NCBI GenBank assembly: GCA_030592575.1
Contig: JAUVIV010000007.1
Span: forward strand, 1-44,951
Origin: a bacterium
GTDB lineage: Bacteria; Hydrothermota; UBA3073; JACQXS01
DNA length: 44,951 nucleotides
Direction: 5' to 3'
Positions within the stretch are counted from its first letter, which is position 1. Every line of letters begins with the position of its first letter. The notes beneath the pieces are model-generated. The model was not told the DNA's origin. It did not search any database and saw only the letters and a list, made by a program, of their open reading frames with translations. The position numbers and the translations under genes are program-made. Of the stretch, positions 1-6,290 are shown one piece after another.

Positions 1-193
1 ATTGATATTCTGAAAAATTGAATATCCTGATAGTTTCAGGATTTAAGCAGTATTTTCTTATTGCTATTTTTAGCTTATTGATACTTCCACGACTTGTAAT
101 TGAGCTACCACTACACCCGCCTCGCTTAAAATCAATGAACCAATGCCCATGTATAAGATTCACACCTGCGTATAATCCTATATCTTTCTTCAT
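1..193 (-). CDS. Partial copy of the 112-aa hypothetical early protein (N-terminal part)
   Basis: The ATG is at 193 with a strong ribosome binding site (AGAGGAG) eight bases upstream. The frame runs off the left edge of the window. It encodes the first 64 or so residues of the protein found complete at 44583..44921. The only protein-level differences are in the Gly/Ser stretch after residue 24, where this copy is three Ser codons shorter and has a Lys where the other has an Arg. On a circular molecule these would be one gene seen twice. The coding frame is preserved between copies despite nucleotide differences, which supports real translation. Function is unknown. Confidence 0.75.
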   Translation of the reverse strand, partial: MKKDIGLYAGVNLIHGHWFIDFKRGGCSGSSITSRGSINKLKIAIRKYCLNPETIRIFNFSEYQ

Positions 194-223
194 TATCTGC
201 TCCTCTAATTTCCTTCCAATATA
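1..223. repeat. Left copy of imperfect terminal direct repeat
   Basis: Bases 1..223 match 44720..44951 almost perfectly. The differences are three substitutions and a 9-bp indel made of three CTA units near base 105. The match stops exactly at the right edge of the window. This is what an end-overlapping assembly of a circular or terminally redundant phage genome would look like. The mismatches indicate that the two ends come from non-identical molecules. Confidence 0.85.
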
Positions 224-246
224 CAAAATAAAAAGTGTTTTGTCAA
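218..246 (-). promoter_or_regulatory. Leftward early promoter (TTGACA-17-TATATT)
   Basis: On the minus strand TTGACA (246..241) is followed after 17 bp by TATATT (223..218). The transcript would start near 211 and carry the leader AAATTAGAGGAG just before the ATG at 193. Across the circular junction this promoter would serve the operon 44921..42219. The right terminal copy ends inside this -10 box, so the full promoter is visible only here. It has the same core as the promoters at 502 and 6235. Confidence 0.8.
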
Positions 247-266
247 GTAAAAACTTTACTATTTTT

Positions 267-297
267 TTGACACCCAATTCCATGCAATTAGTATATT
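267..297 (+). promoter_or_regulatory. Possible weak rightward promoter
   Basis: TTGACA (267..272) and TATATT (292..297) face right but are 19 bp apart, longer than the optimum. It lies back-to-back with the leftward promoter at 218..246 and upstream of the direct repeats and the primase promoter. It could make a leader RNA running through the repeats. The rest of 246..380 shows no convincing gene. Confidence 0.25.
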
Positions 298-380
298 ACC
301 TTATTATATATAGAATATTCCGCGAAATAGAGAGCGATGAAATAAAATCCGACCGTCAATTTCAAAAAAATAATAGACCA

Positions 381-470
381 TAAGGGATGTTTCTGAGATA
401 TTTTTATGTTCACTAAGGGATGTTTCTGAGATATTTTATGTTCACTAAGGGATGTTTCTGAGATATTTTT
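381..470. repeat. Three ~32-bp direct repeats upstream of the primase promoter
   Basis: Three near-identical units begin at 381, 414 and 446, each starting TAAGGGATGTTTCTGAGATA followed by a T-run. Units one and two also share the ATGTTCAC tail. Spacing is 33 and 32 bp, about three helical turns, so a bound protein would sit on one DNA face. The tract ends about 30 bp before the -35 box of the primase promoter. Related units occur at 41382 and 41409 (19 of 25 positions identical). They are likely operator or iteron sites for a phage DNA-binding protein; which protein is unknown. Confidence 0.8.
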
Positions 471-501
471 ATGCCTATAAGCAATAAATAGAATTTTTTA
501 C

Positions 502-530
502 TTGACATTTTGCGTAAAATTTCTTATATT
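502..530 (+). promoter_or_regulatory. Rightward early promoter for the primase operon
   Basis: TTGACA (502..507), a 17-bp spacer and TATATT (525..530) make a consensus sigma70-type promoter. Transcription would begin near 537, so the RNA would start around AATTAGAGG (536..544). This excludes upstream in-frame TTG starts for the primase, because they lie inside the promoter itself. Confidence 0.8.
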
Positions 531-560
531 GCCCGAATTAGAGGTGAAGAGGGATGGTTG

Positions 561-1676
561 ATGGATATTAGAACTCGCAATAAGAGAATCAAATTTTTGA
601 ATATGGTAGCTAACTACTATCATTCAAAAGTATCTCATCCATTAGCTCAGAAATACTTAGCAAAAAGAAAAATATCACCTGAAATGGTCAATAAGTTTAA
701 TATAGGATTTGCATTAGGAAGTTATACAGATATGGGAATACTCACAGCTCTTGATAATATTGCTCATGCCGAACATCTTGGATTAGTAATGACATCGACA
801 AAACCGGAACAAGCAGGTCGGAAATATCCATATTTTAGAAATAGGATTATCTTCCCACTCAATGAAGTAGGTGGTAACACTTTAGGTTTCATGGGTAGGG
901 ATATACTTAGTCGAAGTAAAATAAAATATCTCAACTCAAAAGAATCGGATATTTTTCAAAAAAACCTTATTTTATATGGACATCAACAATCTTATAAAAG
1001 AATAAGACAAAATAGATATGTTATACTTGTTGAAGGAAATATTGACACAATCCGCACTTATGAGAGAGGTTATCCTGTATTAGGCTTATCGAGTTGCAAT
1101 CTCAGTGAAGGTCAGATTATAATTATAGGAGCTACATATCCCAATGTATTTTTGATGATGGATGGAGATAAAGCCGGTAGAGAGGGAGCAATTAGAATCA
1201 CAACAACATATAGAGACATGAATAAAACTACAAGGAAGGTAAGGCTACCACGACTCATTGAATTGCCTGACGGATATGATCCTGACAAATTCTTCTTAAA
1301 ATATCCTGAACCCGAAGATTATATAAATGAAAAAATGACTACTGACACACTTGCTGAGTTTGGAAGAAATAAACGGACATATTTGCCACTTACGAGAAAA
1401 CTCAGAAATTACAATTTTGATACAGCTTCGGTTAAGAATAGTCATAATATTTTAGATGTAATAGGAAGACGGGTTCAGATTATGCGAGCCGGCTCGAATT
1501 ATATTTGCAAATGCCCATTTCACGATGAGAGGACGCCTTCTTTTGTCATATCTGAGTCGAAACAGATTTTTAGATGTTTTGGGTGTGGTATTTCGGGGGA
1601 TGTATATGATTTTCTTATGAAGTTTCACGAGATTGGATTTCGTGATGCTTTAGCAATGTTATCGCAAGAGGAATAA
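561..1676 (+). CDS. DnaG-type primase with C-terminal zinc-finger (permuted domain order)
   Basis: Makes RNA primers for phage replication. The ATG at 561 has GAGGG seven bases upstream and follows the promoter; the product is 371 aa. Residues ~1-145 resemble the DnaG catalytic N-subdomain (RIIFPL at 94-99, KYLNSKESDIF at 122-132). The Toprim part has EGNID (158-162), the metal-binding DGDKAG (201-206) and DPDKF (240-244). The CHC2 zinc-binding domain, normally at the DnaG N-terminus, lies at ~293-368: C318, H321, C339, C342, with TPSF, CFGCG and GD typical of the family. No helicase-binding domain is present. It is the first gene of the rightward operon, fitting an early replication role. 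Family assignment is strong; the order is clear from the sequence, but its effect on priming is unknown. Confidence 0.9.
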   Translation: MDIRTRNKRIKFLNMVANYYHSKVSHPLAQKYLAKRKISPEMVNKFNIGFALGSYTDMGILTALDNIAHAEHLGLVMTSTKPEQAGRKYPYFRNRIIFPLNEVGGNTLGFMGRDILSRSKIKYLNSKESDIFQKNLILYGHQQSYKRIRQNRYVILVEGNIDTIRTYERGYPVLGLSSCNLSEGQIIIIGATYPNVFLMMDGDKAGREGAIRITTTYRDMNKTTRKVRLPRLIELPDGYDPDKFFLKYPEPEDYINEKMTTDTLAEFGRNKRTYLPLTRKLRNYNFDTASVKNSHNILDVIGRRVQIMRAGSNYICKCPFHDERTPSFVISESKQIFRCFGCGISGDVYDFLMKFHEIGFRDALAMLSQEE

Positions 1677-1760
1677 ATGGATTTCAAAGCAGAAATAATA
1701 AATATGAGAATAACAATAAATCTACTCAAAAATGGCATAGAGAACGCTATAATCTCTTAG
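1677..1760 (+). CDS. Possible 27-aa small protein
   Basis: A short frame starts at ATG 1677, directly after the primase stop, with AAGAGGA just upstream, and ends at TAG 1758..1760. The product (begins MDFKAEIIN) would be a single helix. It fills most of the gap between primase and the Toprim gene. No homology is recognised and it is too short for coding statistics, so translation is plausible but unproven. Confidence 0.4.
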   Translation: MDFKAEIINMRITINLLKNGIENAIIS

Positions 1761-1788
1761 TATTTAAAATCTAAAAAGGAATCTAATA

Positions 1789-2658
1789 ATGAAAAGTAAA
1801 TTTACGAGAGAATGGATCATTGATAATTCTGTTGATATAATTCAGGAATACGAAGCTGGAGTTCTTACGCTTCGAGGTCTCCATTATAGGCTTGTGTCAA
1901 TAGGAATGACTAACGATGTAGCTCATTATAAAAAAGTTGTAACAGCAATGGCTAAAGCTCGCTGGAACGGGATTGTTGAATTTGAGGCTTTTTCAGATCA
2001 TGACAGAGCTATGATAGGAGAAACTCTAAATGAAGGAGTTTCTCTCGAAGACGCTATTCATACAGCTAAAGAGCAAGTAGAAGCATGGATGACGACTTAT
2101 AAGAAAAATCTGTGGGAAAATCAGCGATATTACCCCGAAGTATTTATTGAAAAAAGGGCATTGCAGGGAGTATTCAAGCCTATTTGTGAAAAACGCAAAA
2201 TCGCACTTGGAGCTTGCAAGGGTTATCCTTCCTTAACATTTCTAAATGATGCTTATCAAAGATTCTGCGAAGCTGAGAGTTATGGTCAAATACCGGTGAT
2301 ACTTTATTTCGGAGATTATGACCCTTCCGGTGAAGATATACCGAGAAGTATTATTGAAAACCTCAATAGAATGGGTGTAGATGTAAATTTAGAAAGAGTA
2401 TCTCTAAATAAAGAACAGGTACTTGAATGGGAACTTCCACCTGCTCCGACAAAAGTTTCAGATACGAGATCGGCAAAATGGGGTGGATTTGGTCAAGTTG
2501 AGCTTGATGCTATTATGCCCGATCAGTTACAGGTACTATGTGATAATGCTATAAGTGATTATTTTAATGAAGATTTACACAGGGATCTAATAGAAATACA
2601 AAATCAGGAAAAGATTACATATCAAGCAGAATTAAAAGAATTTGTAAACAACCTATAA
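1789..2658 (+). CDS. Top6A/Spo11-like Toprim protein
   Basis: 289 aa. Residues ~17-62 look like the winged-helix (5Y-CAP) domain of topoisomerase VI subunit A relatives: LTLRGLHYRLVS (27-36...) carries a candidate catalytic tyrosine, Y33. Residues ~117-255 form a Toprim domain with E121 (FIEKRAL), a GYPSLTFL stretch and the metal-binding pair D176 and D178 in FGDYDPSGED; ELDA follows at 239. No B subunit (GHKL ATPase) is visible in the window. Such stand-alone relatives may cleave, nick or bind DNA rather than act as full topoisomerases. It sits directly behind primase in the replication operon with a good SD (AAAAGGAATC upstream). The fold assignment is fairly secure; activity is inferred. 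Confidence 0.75.
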   Translation: MKSKFTREWIIDNSVDIIQEYEAGVLTLRGLHYRLVSIGMTNDVAHYKKVVTAMAKARWNGIVEFEAFSDHDRAMIGETLNEGVSLEDAIHTAKEQVEAWMTTYKKNLWENQRYYPEVFIEKRALQGVFKPICEKRKIALGACKGYPSLTFLNDAYQRFCEAESYGQIPVILYFGDYDPSGEDIPRSIIENLNRMGVDVNLERVSLNKEQVLEWELPPAPTKVSDTRSAKWGGFGQVELDAIMPDQLQVLCDNAISDYFNEDLHRDLIEIQNQEKITYQAELKEFVNNL

Positions 2659-2671
2659 AGGGAGAATAACG

Positions 2672-2902
2672 ATGAACAATTCGATGCGTAAAGAATTAGC
2701 GACTATAATCGAAAAACTATCAAAGTTTGAAATGACTTTAGAATGTATGAGTAAAGAAGAAATGGAGAAATTTAAAAATCTCTCGGAAGGATTTCAAATG
2801 TCCGACAATGGAGTTCAGCTCAAAGAATCATCAGAGGCACTAACGGACGCAGTTGAAAATATAGGTGATGTTGTTGAGTGTATTGAACAAGCTATGGAGT
2901 AA
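2672..2902 (+). CDS. Hypothetical acidic helical protein (76 aa)
   Basis: Not recognised. A good SD (GGGAG) precedes the ATG. The sequence is mostly amphipathic helix with acidic residues (LSKFEMTLECMSKEE...; SSEALTDAVENIGDVVE) and could form a helical bundle or coiled coil. It is followed after 3 bp by another small helical gene, so the two may be partners. Its place between the Toprim protein and the exonuclease puts it in the replication operon, but no function can be assigned. Confidence 0.65.
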   Translation: MNNSMRKELATIIEKLSKFEMTLECMSKEEMEKFKNLSEGFQMSDNGVQLKESSEALTDAVENIGDVVECIEQAME

Positions 2903-2905
2903 TAT

Positions 2906-3121
2906 ATGGATAAATTGATGTGTAATATTCCACTCCTATTAAAACAAGGCAAAACTGCTGTGTGGATGATAGTAAAACTTAAACAGATGGAGTTAAAACA
3001 AAGTAAAACGCCGGAAGAAGAAGCGAAACTTGAATACATAGTGACAGTTTTAGATTCTGCTTATAATGCTATTGGCGATTCCATTGAACTTATAAAAGAG
3101 GCTATAAAATGCGAAGAGTAA
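2906..3121 (+). CDS. Hypothetical helical protein (71 aa)
   Basis: Not recognised. A lysine-rich central helix (KLKQMELKQSKTPEEEAKLEY) is followed by a second helix. The end overlaps the next gene by 13 bp, a sign of translational coupling. The start follows the previous stop by 3 bp; no strong SD is visible, so translation probably depends on the upstream gene. Confidence 0.6.
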   Translation: MDKLMCNIPLLLKQGKTAVWMIVKLKQMELKQSKTPEEEAKLEYIVTVLDSAYNAIGDSIELIKEAIKCEE

Positions 3122-3324
3122 AAATAATATCTGACGGAACAATTTTTGGAACTCAGGTAATAGATATTGAAAGCGGAGAACCTTTAAGAGCAACAAAAAT
3201 AAAAGTAGATATTGACACTAATGACAAACACCCTATAGTAGCAGATGTTACTTTGATAATTAGCGAACTTAACCTCACATTAGACGCAAAAACATCTATA
3301 TTTACACCAAAGGAGAAAAGATGA
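3109..3324 (+). CDS. Hypothetical beta-rich protein (71 aa)
   Basis: Not recognised. The sequence alternates short beta-like stretches (VKIISDGTIFGTQVID, KIKVDIDT, IVADVTLIISELNLTLD) and ends in a basic tail. It overlaps its neighbours on both sides (13 bp and 4 bp), so it is translated as part of a tightly coupled cluster that ends with the DnaQ-type exonuclease. Confidence 0.6.
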   Translation: MRRVKIISDGTIFGTQVIDIESGEPLRATKIKVDIDTNDKHPIVADVTLIISELNLTLDAKTSIFTPKEKR

Positions 3325-3923
3325 TTAAACTATTATTTTATGACCTTGAAACAACAGGATTAAATCGTAAAGCCTGTGGAATTCATCAGCTTGCAGGTCA
3401 GGTTCATTTATCAAAAGCTAACAATAAGCTGATACCATTAGAAAAATTCGACTTAAAATTCAGACCTCACGATCATTGTCATATTTCAGATAAAGCTCTC
3501 GAAATAGGCGGTGTAACCAAAGAGCAAATTATGGCATATTCGAAAATGGAAGATCAGTTTACTGCTTTTAAAGATATACTTGGAAAGCAAGTTGATAAAT
3601 ACGATAAAAACGACAAAATGACACTTGTGGGATACAACATAAACTCTTTCGACAATTTCTTCTTACGGGACTTATTTCATCGAAATAACGACAAATACTT
3701 CGGGTCTTGGTTCTTTAATGCTTCTATTGACTTATATCCCGTAGTTGCATATAAGTTAAAATCAAGAATAGATAAGCCTCAAAATTTCAAATTAAGCAGT
3801 GTTTGTGAATATTTTGGCATAGATATTGATGATGATGAATTGCATAATGCTCAGTACGATGTTAATCTATGTGTGGAATTATACAAAAAACTTGGGGAAT
3901 TAGATGTTGAAAACATCAAGTGA
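3321..3923 (+). CDS. DnaQ-like 3'-5' exonuclease
   Basis: 200 aa, the size of a bare DEDD exonuclease domain. Exo I is FYDLETTGL with D8 and E10, Exo II is GYNINSFDNFFL with D111, and Exo III is HNAQYD with H175 and D180 (DEDDh type). Proteins of this fold remove 3' nucleotides in proofreading, repair or RNA turnover. No DNA polymerase gene was recognised in the window, so this one may edit or trim DNA alongside a host polymerase. It has an SD (AAGGAG) overlapping the preceding gene's end and overlaps the next gene by 20 bp. Confidence 0.85.
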   Translation: MIKLLFYDLETTGLNRKACGIHQLAGQVHLSKANNKLIPLEKFDLKFRPHDHCHISDKALEIGGVTKEQIMAYSKMEDQFTAFKDILGKQVDKYDKNDKMTLVGYNINSFDNFFLRDLFHRNNDKYFGSWFFNASIDLYPVVAYKLKSRIDKPQNFKLSSVCEYFGIDIDDDELHNAQYDVNLCVELYKKLGELDVENIK

Positions 3924-4194
3924 ATTAAGAGAAGAATTTAATAGAGAACATAATCAATTTAACACATATCACGATTACGACCATTATGCGATTTGGTTAG
4001 AGGAAAAATACATAGAATTGCAAAAGAAAACTTCATCTTTTGACGATGTTATACGAAGTTCTAAAGAAGTCGAAAAAGTAATCGAAATAATTAAAAACAA
4101 CGATGCTTTAATATACGGATATAAAACTGATGTTTTATCTATATTAAATTGGTTTCTTATGGGTGAAGATTTTGATGGTTTATCGGGTGATTAG
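3904..4194 (+). CDS. Hypothetical protein (96 aa)
   Basis: Not recognised. The start overlaps the end of the exonuclease gene by 20 bp, with GGGG upstream of the ATG. The sequence is helical and rich in charged and aromatic residues (HNQFNTYHDYDHYAIWLEEKY). It ends the first gene cluster; a 122-bp gap with a GC-rich hairpin follows. Confidence 0.6.
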   Translation: MLKTSSELREEFNREHNQFNTYHDYDHYAIWLEEKYIELQKKTSSFDDVIRSSKEVEKVIEIIKNNDALIYGYKTDVLSILNWFLMGEDFDGLSGD

Positions 4195-4245
4195 AAGAAT
4201 ATTGCCAATAACACCGAAAAAAATGCCGTTTTAATCGAGAGAATT

Positions 4246-4265
4246 CCCCCAGGCTTGCCTCGGGG
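4246..4265 (+). terminator. GC-rich hairpin between gene clusters (attenuator or weak terminator)
   Basis: CCCC-C-AGG pairs with CCT-C-GGGG around a four-base CTTG loop, with one C/C mismatch. It stands out in AT-rich DNA. It is followed by a T-containing but broken stretch (TTGTTCATT), so it is not a textbook terminator. The following bases to 4316 contain AT-rich promoter-like DNA (TATAAT-like near 4302) but no clear -35 box. It may adjust expression between the two halves of the operon. Confidence 0.4.
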
Positions 4266-4316
4266 TTGTTCATTGGATATTACTTTAACTTATAAGTATA
4301 TAATACAGGGAAAATC

Positions 4317-4709
4317 ATGCCAAAACTAAAATTCGATAAGAACACTCAAGAATATTGCGAGGTTACTGAAACTTTCAGATTTAATGAAAATTACAATAAA
4401 AAATTAACAAACGAGTATTTCACCACTATAAGAAAAATCAAAAAAGATGTCAAAATTGGAGATATAGCAAATGTCTGCTTGGTGGGTTCAGAACCATTTA
4501 AAGTTAAAATTATAGAGATTAGAAAAATGATTTTATCAAAATTACCCAGCCTGCTAACATACATTGATTCGGGACTGAATAAAGCTGATTTTACAAAACT
4601 AATTCAGGAATTGCATAAGGTCGATGTTGCACGAGGGCACATTTACTTGTATCTTCTCAAGCGAATGGATATGGATTTATTTTCAATAAGCGAGGTGGAA
4701 AATGATTAA
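4317..4709 (+). CDS. ASCH-like domain protein (130 aa)
   Basis: The central part (TTIRKIKKDVKIGDIANVCLVGSEPFKVKIIEIRKM, quoted in pieces: KIGDIANV ... FKVKIIEIRKM) matches the pattern of ASCH/PUA-like beta-barrels, in which a TIR-basic segment is followed by a 'vGD' turn and a strand ending in a variable helix. ASCH proteins bind RNA or modified nucleotides and some are ribonucleases. The preceding SD is weak (AGGG eight bases upstream). The end overlaps the next gene by 8 bp. The fold is a moderate-confidence guess from pattern alone. Confidence 0.55.
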   Translation: MPKLKFDKNTQEYCEVTETFRFNENYNKKLTNEYFTTIRKIKKDVKIGDIANVCLVGSEPFKVKIIEIRKMILSKLPSLLTYIDSGLNKADFTKLIQELHKVDVARGHIYLYLLKRMDMDLFSISEVEND

Positions 4710-4968
4710 GAAAACAAGAAAGAAAAGAAGTTGCCACAGGTGTTTAGCCTATAAAAATGTTTGCGGAATCCCTATTTGTTTATTAGGTTTTAAGATTGAG
4801 ATATGTAACAACTCTAAAATAAAGCAGTATGCTGACAAGAAATCCATACTATGCTTTCCTGTTGAAAATTGCTTAAAGCCAAAAAACAAAGCAGAATTTC
4901 GGTTATATGTAAATAGAATTTACCCACAAAAAACAATACAAGGAGAAGAAATTGAAAAAGCTATTTAA
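4702..4968 (+). CDS. Cys-rich basic protein (88 aa)
   Basis: Not recognised. Six cysteines (C11, C14, C21, C26, C35 and C51 plus C57 nearby) in a basic N-terminal half suggest a small zinc-binding or nucleic-acid-binding protein (SCHRCLAYKNVCGIPIC). The SD GAGG lies eight bases upstream of the ATG, inside the preceding gene. SSB follows 50 bp downstream. Confidence 0.6.
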   Translation: MIKKTRKKRSCHRCLAYKNVCGIPICLLGFKIEICNNSKIKQYADKKSILCFPVENCLKPKNKAEFRLYVNRIYPQKTIQGEEIEKAI

Positions 4969-5018
4969 TTTTGTTTTAAAAGAAATACTCTACAAAATAC
5001 TAAAAAAGGGAGAGAAAA

Positions 5019-5468
5019 ATGCCAAGCATGAACAAAGCAAGCCTAATAGGACACTTAGGAAAAGACGCTGAAACAAAATACATGAGTAACGGATCGCCAA
5101 AGATAAGTTTCAGCCTTGCAACAACTGAAAATTGGAAAGACGGCGATGAATGGAAATCAAAAACCGAGTGGCACAATGTTGTATTTTTCGGTGACAAATA
5201 TGACTATGTGGGAAACTTAAAAGTAGGAAATCTTGTAATGATTGAAGGTAAGATTGCTTACAGATCGTGGGACAAAGAAGACGGAAGCAAAGGGTATATG
5301 ACAGAAATCGTGGGAGTAAGTATGAAAGATTTCACATTCAAAGAAAAATCCGAACATGGTGTTCCCGAAGAGGCTTACGAAGGTGATAGAGATGCCGGTT
5401 CAACGAACACACCGGAAGAAACAAAGACAAGCAGTGACGGTATGCCTGTCGAAGACTTGCCGTTCTAA
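5019..5468 (+). CDS. ssb: Single-stranded DNA-binding protein
   Basis: 149 aa with an N-terminal OB fold (~1-108): NKASLIGHLGKDAETKY, FSLATTENW and TEWHNVVFFGDKYDYV are typical bacterial SSB strands. A low-complexity Gly/Ser/Thr/Glu linker follows, then the acidic tail EDLPF, the conserved tip that recruits replication and repair partners. The SD GGGAGAG is five bases before the ATG. It coats ssDNA at the fork and during recombination; the intact tip suggests it recruits host or phage SSB partners. The following gene starts in a TAATG overlap. Confidence 0.95.
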   Translation: MPSMNKASLIGHLGKDAETKYMSNGSPKISFSLATTENWKDGDEWKSKTEWHNVVFFGDKYDYVGNLKVGNLVMIEGKIAYRSWDKEDGSKGYMTEIVGVSMKDFTFKEKSEHGVPEEAYEGDRDAGSTNTPEETKTSSDGMPVEDLPF

Positions 5469-5878
5469 TGGATTTAAAAATTACATGGATAGAGGAAGCT
5501 GGGCAAATGGGTAAGAAAGAATTTAAACATCTTTCCTCTATCCTCAAAAGGAGAATGACAAAAATGGAAAAGGGTTGTAGGATTTGCGGAATATTAAAAA
5601 ATCTATGGAGAGGCGGTGAGGGAACTATTTGTTATAACTGTCTCAGAAAAAAAATAGAAGATGAAATGGTCGAATATGCAAAGAAATTTAATGAGATAGA
5701 TCATCGTTTCAATCCGGTTGTCGTATGTCCTTATTGTGGTTGTAAGGACGATGATAGCTGGGAAATAACAGAAAGCGGAGAATATACTTGCGGTCATTGT
5801 GAAAGTGATTATTTCGTAGAGAGAAATGTCGAAGTAACATACTCCACATCGAAAATATCCGAGATAGGGAACGCATGA
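5468..5878 (+). CDS. Two-zinc-ribbon protein
   Basis: Two Cys clusters are visible: CRIC...CYNC in the middle and CPYCGC...CGHC near the C-terminus, each spaced like a zinc knuckle or ribbon. It could bind nucleic acid or a protein partner. The ATG at 5468 overlaps the SSB stop (TAATG) with no SD of its own. An internal in-frame ATG at 5564 has a better SD (AAAGGAG) and would give a 104-aa protein starting just before the first Cys pair. Either or both may be used. The end overlaps the next gene by 4 bp. Confidence 0.65.
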   Translation: MDLKITWIEEAGQMGKKEFKHLSSILKRRMTKMEKGCRICGILKNLWRGGEGTICYNCLRKKIEDEMVEYAKKFNEIDHRFNPVVVCPYCGCKDDDSWEITESGEYTCGHCESDYFVERNVEVTYSTSKISEIGNA

Positions 5879-6222
5879 ATAAGAAAATTCAAAGAAACAA
5901 TCCTTGTTATTGCGGATCGGGAATAAAGTACAAAAAATGTTGCTATCTCAAAGAATACGAAGATAAAAGAACCAAGCTCGAAATCAGCCGAATTGTAAGA
6001 AAGAGACTGCTTGAACTTCGTGAAATCCATTTCAAAAAGACAAATGCTCTCAAATTTCTTTCAAGGATCACTCAGAGAAATATCGGGAATACAATTATTT
6101 TTACTTATTGTGATTTTTTCGACCGTACTGATCTTGTTCATATTACAGAGACTGACGGCAAAATAACAATGGAAACAATTATCGAGCCTACCGAGAGAAA
6201 ACAAGGCGAAAATAAAAAATAG
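5875..6222 (+). CDS. SEC-C motif protein (115 aa)
   Basis: The N-terminus contains the SEC-C zinc-binding motif (NPCYCGSGIKYKKCC), known from the SecA tail and many stand-alone proteins, where Cys residues coordinate zinc and mediate protein contacts. The rest is a basic helical segment and a short beta-rich end. The start overlaps the preceding gene in ATGA. It closes the second cluster; a new promoter follows 13 bp after its stop. A small adaptor role is inferred only. Confidence 0.75.
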   Translation: MNKKIQRNNPCYCGSGIKYKKCCYLKEYEDKRTKLEISRIVRKRLLELREIHFKKTNALKFLSRITQRNIGNTIIFTYCDFFDRTDLVHITETDGKITMETIIEPTERKQGENKK

Positions 6223-6234
6223 TAAAGATTTTAC

Positions 6235-6263
6235 TTGACATTTTGCATTTAAAATCGTATATT
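6235..6263 (+). promoter_or_regulatory. Promoter of the recombination genes
   Basis: TTGACA (6235..6240), 17 bp, TATATT (6258..6263). The first nine spacer bases nearly repeat those at 508..516 (TTTTGC). The leader contains AAATTAGAGG (6274..6283), which is the SD region for the ATG at 6291. It is the second member of the early promoter family. Confidence 0.8.
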
Positions 6264-6290
6264 GGGTTAAAATAAATTAGAGGTGACAAA

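Noticed and set aside
18-383. Plus-strand 121-aa frame
   Set aside because: Opposite strand of the partial early gene and across the leftward promoter; no SD.
510-560. Upstream TTG start for the primase
   Set aside because: It lies inside the promoter; the RNA would begin at about 537.
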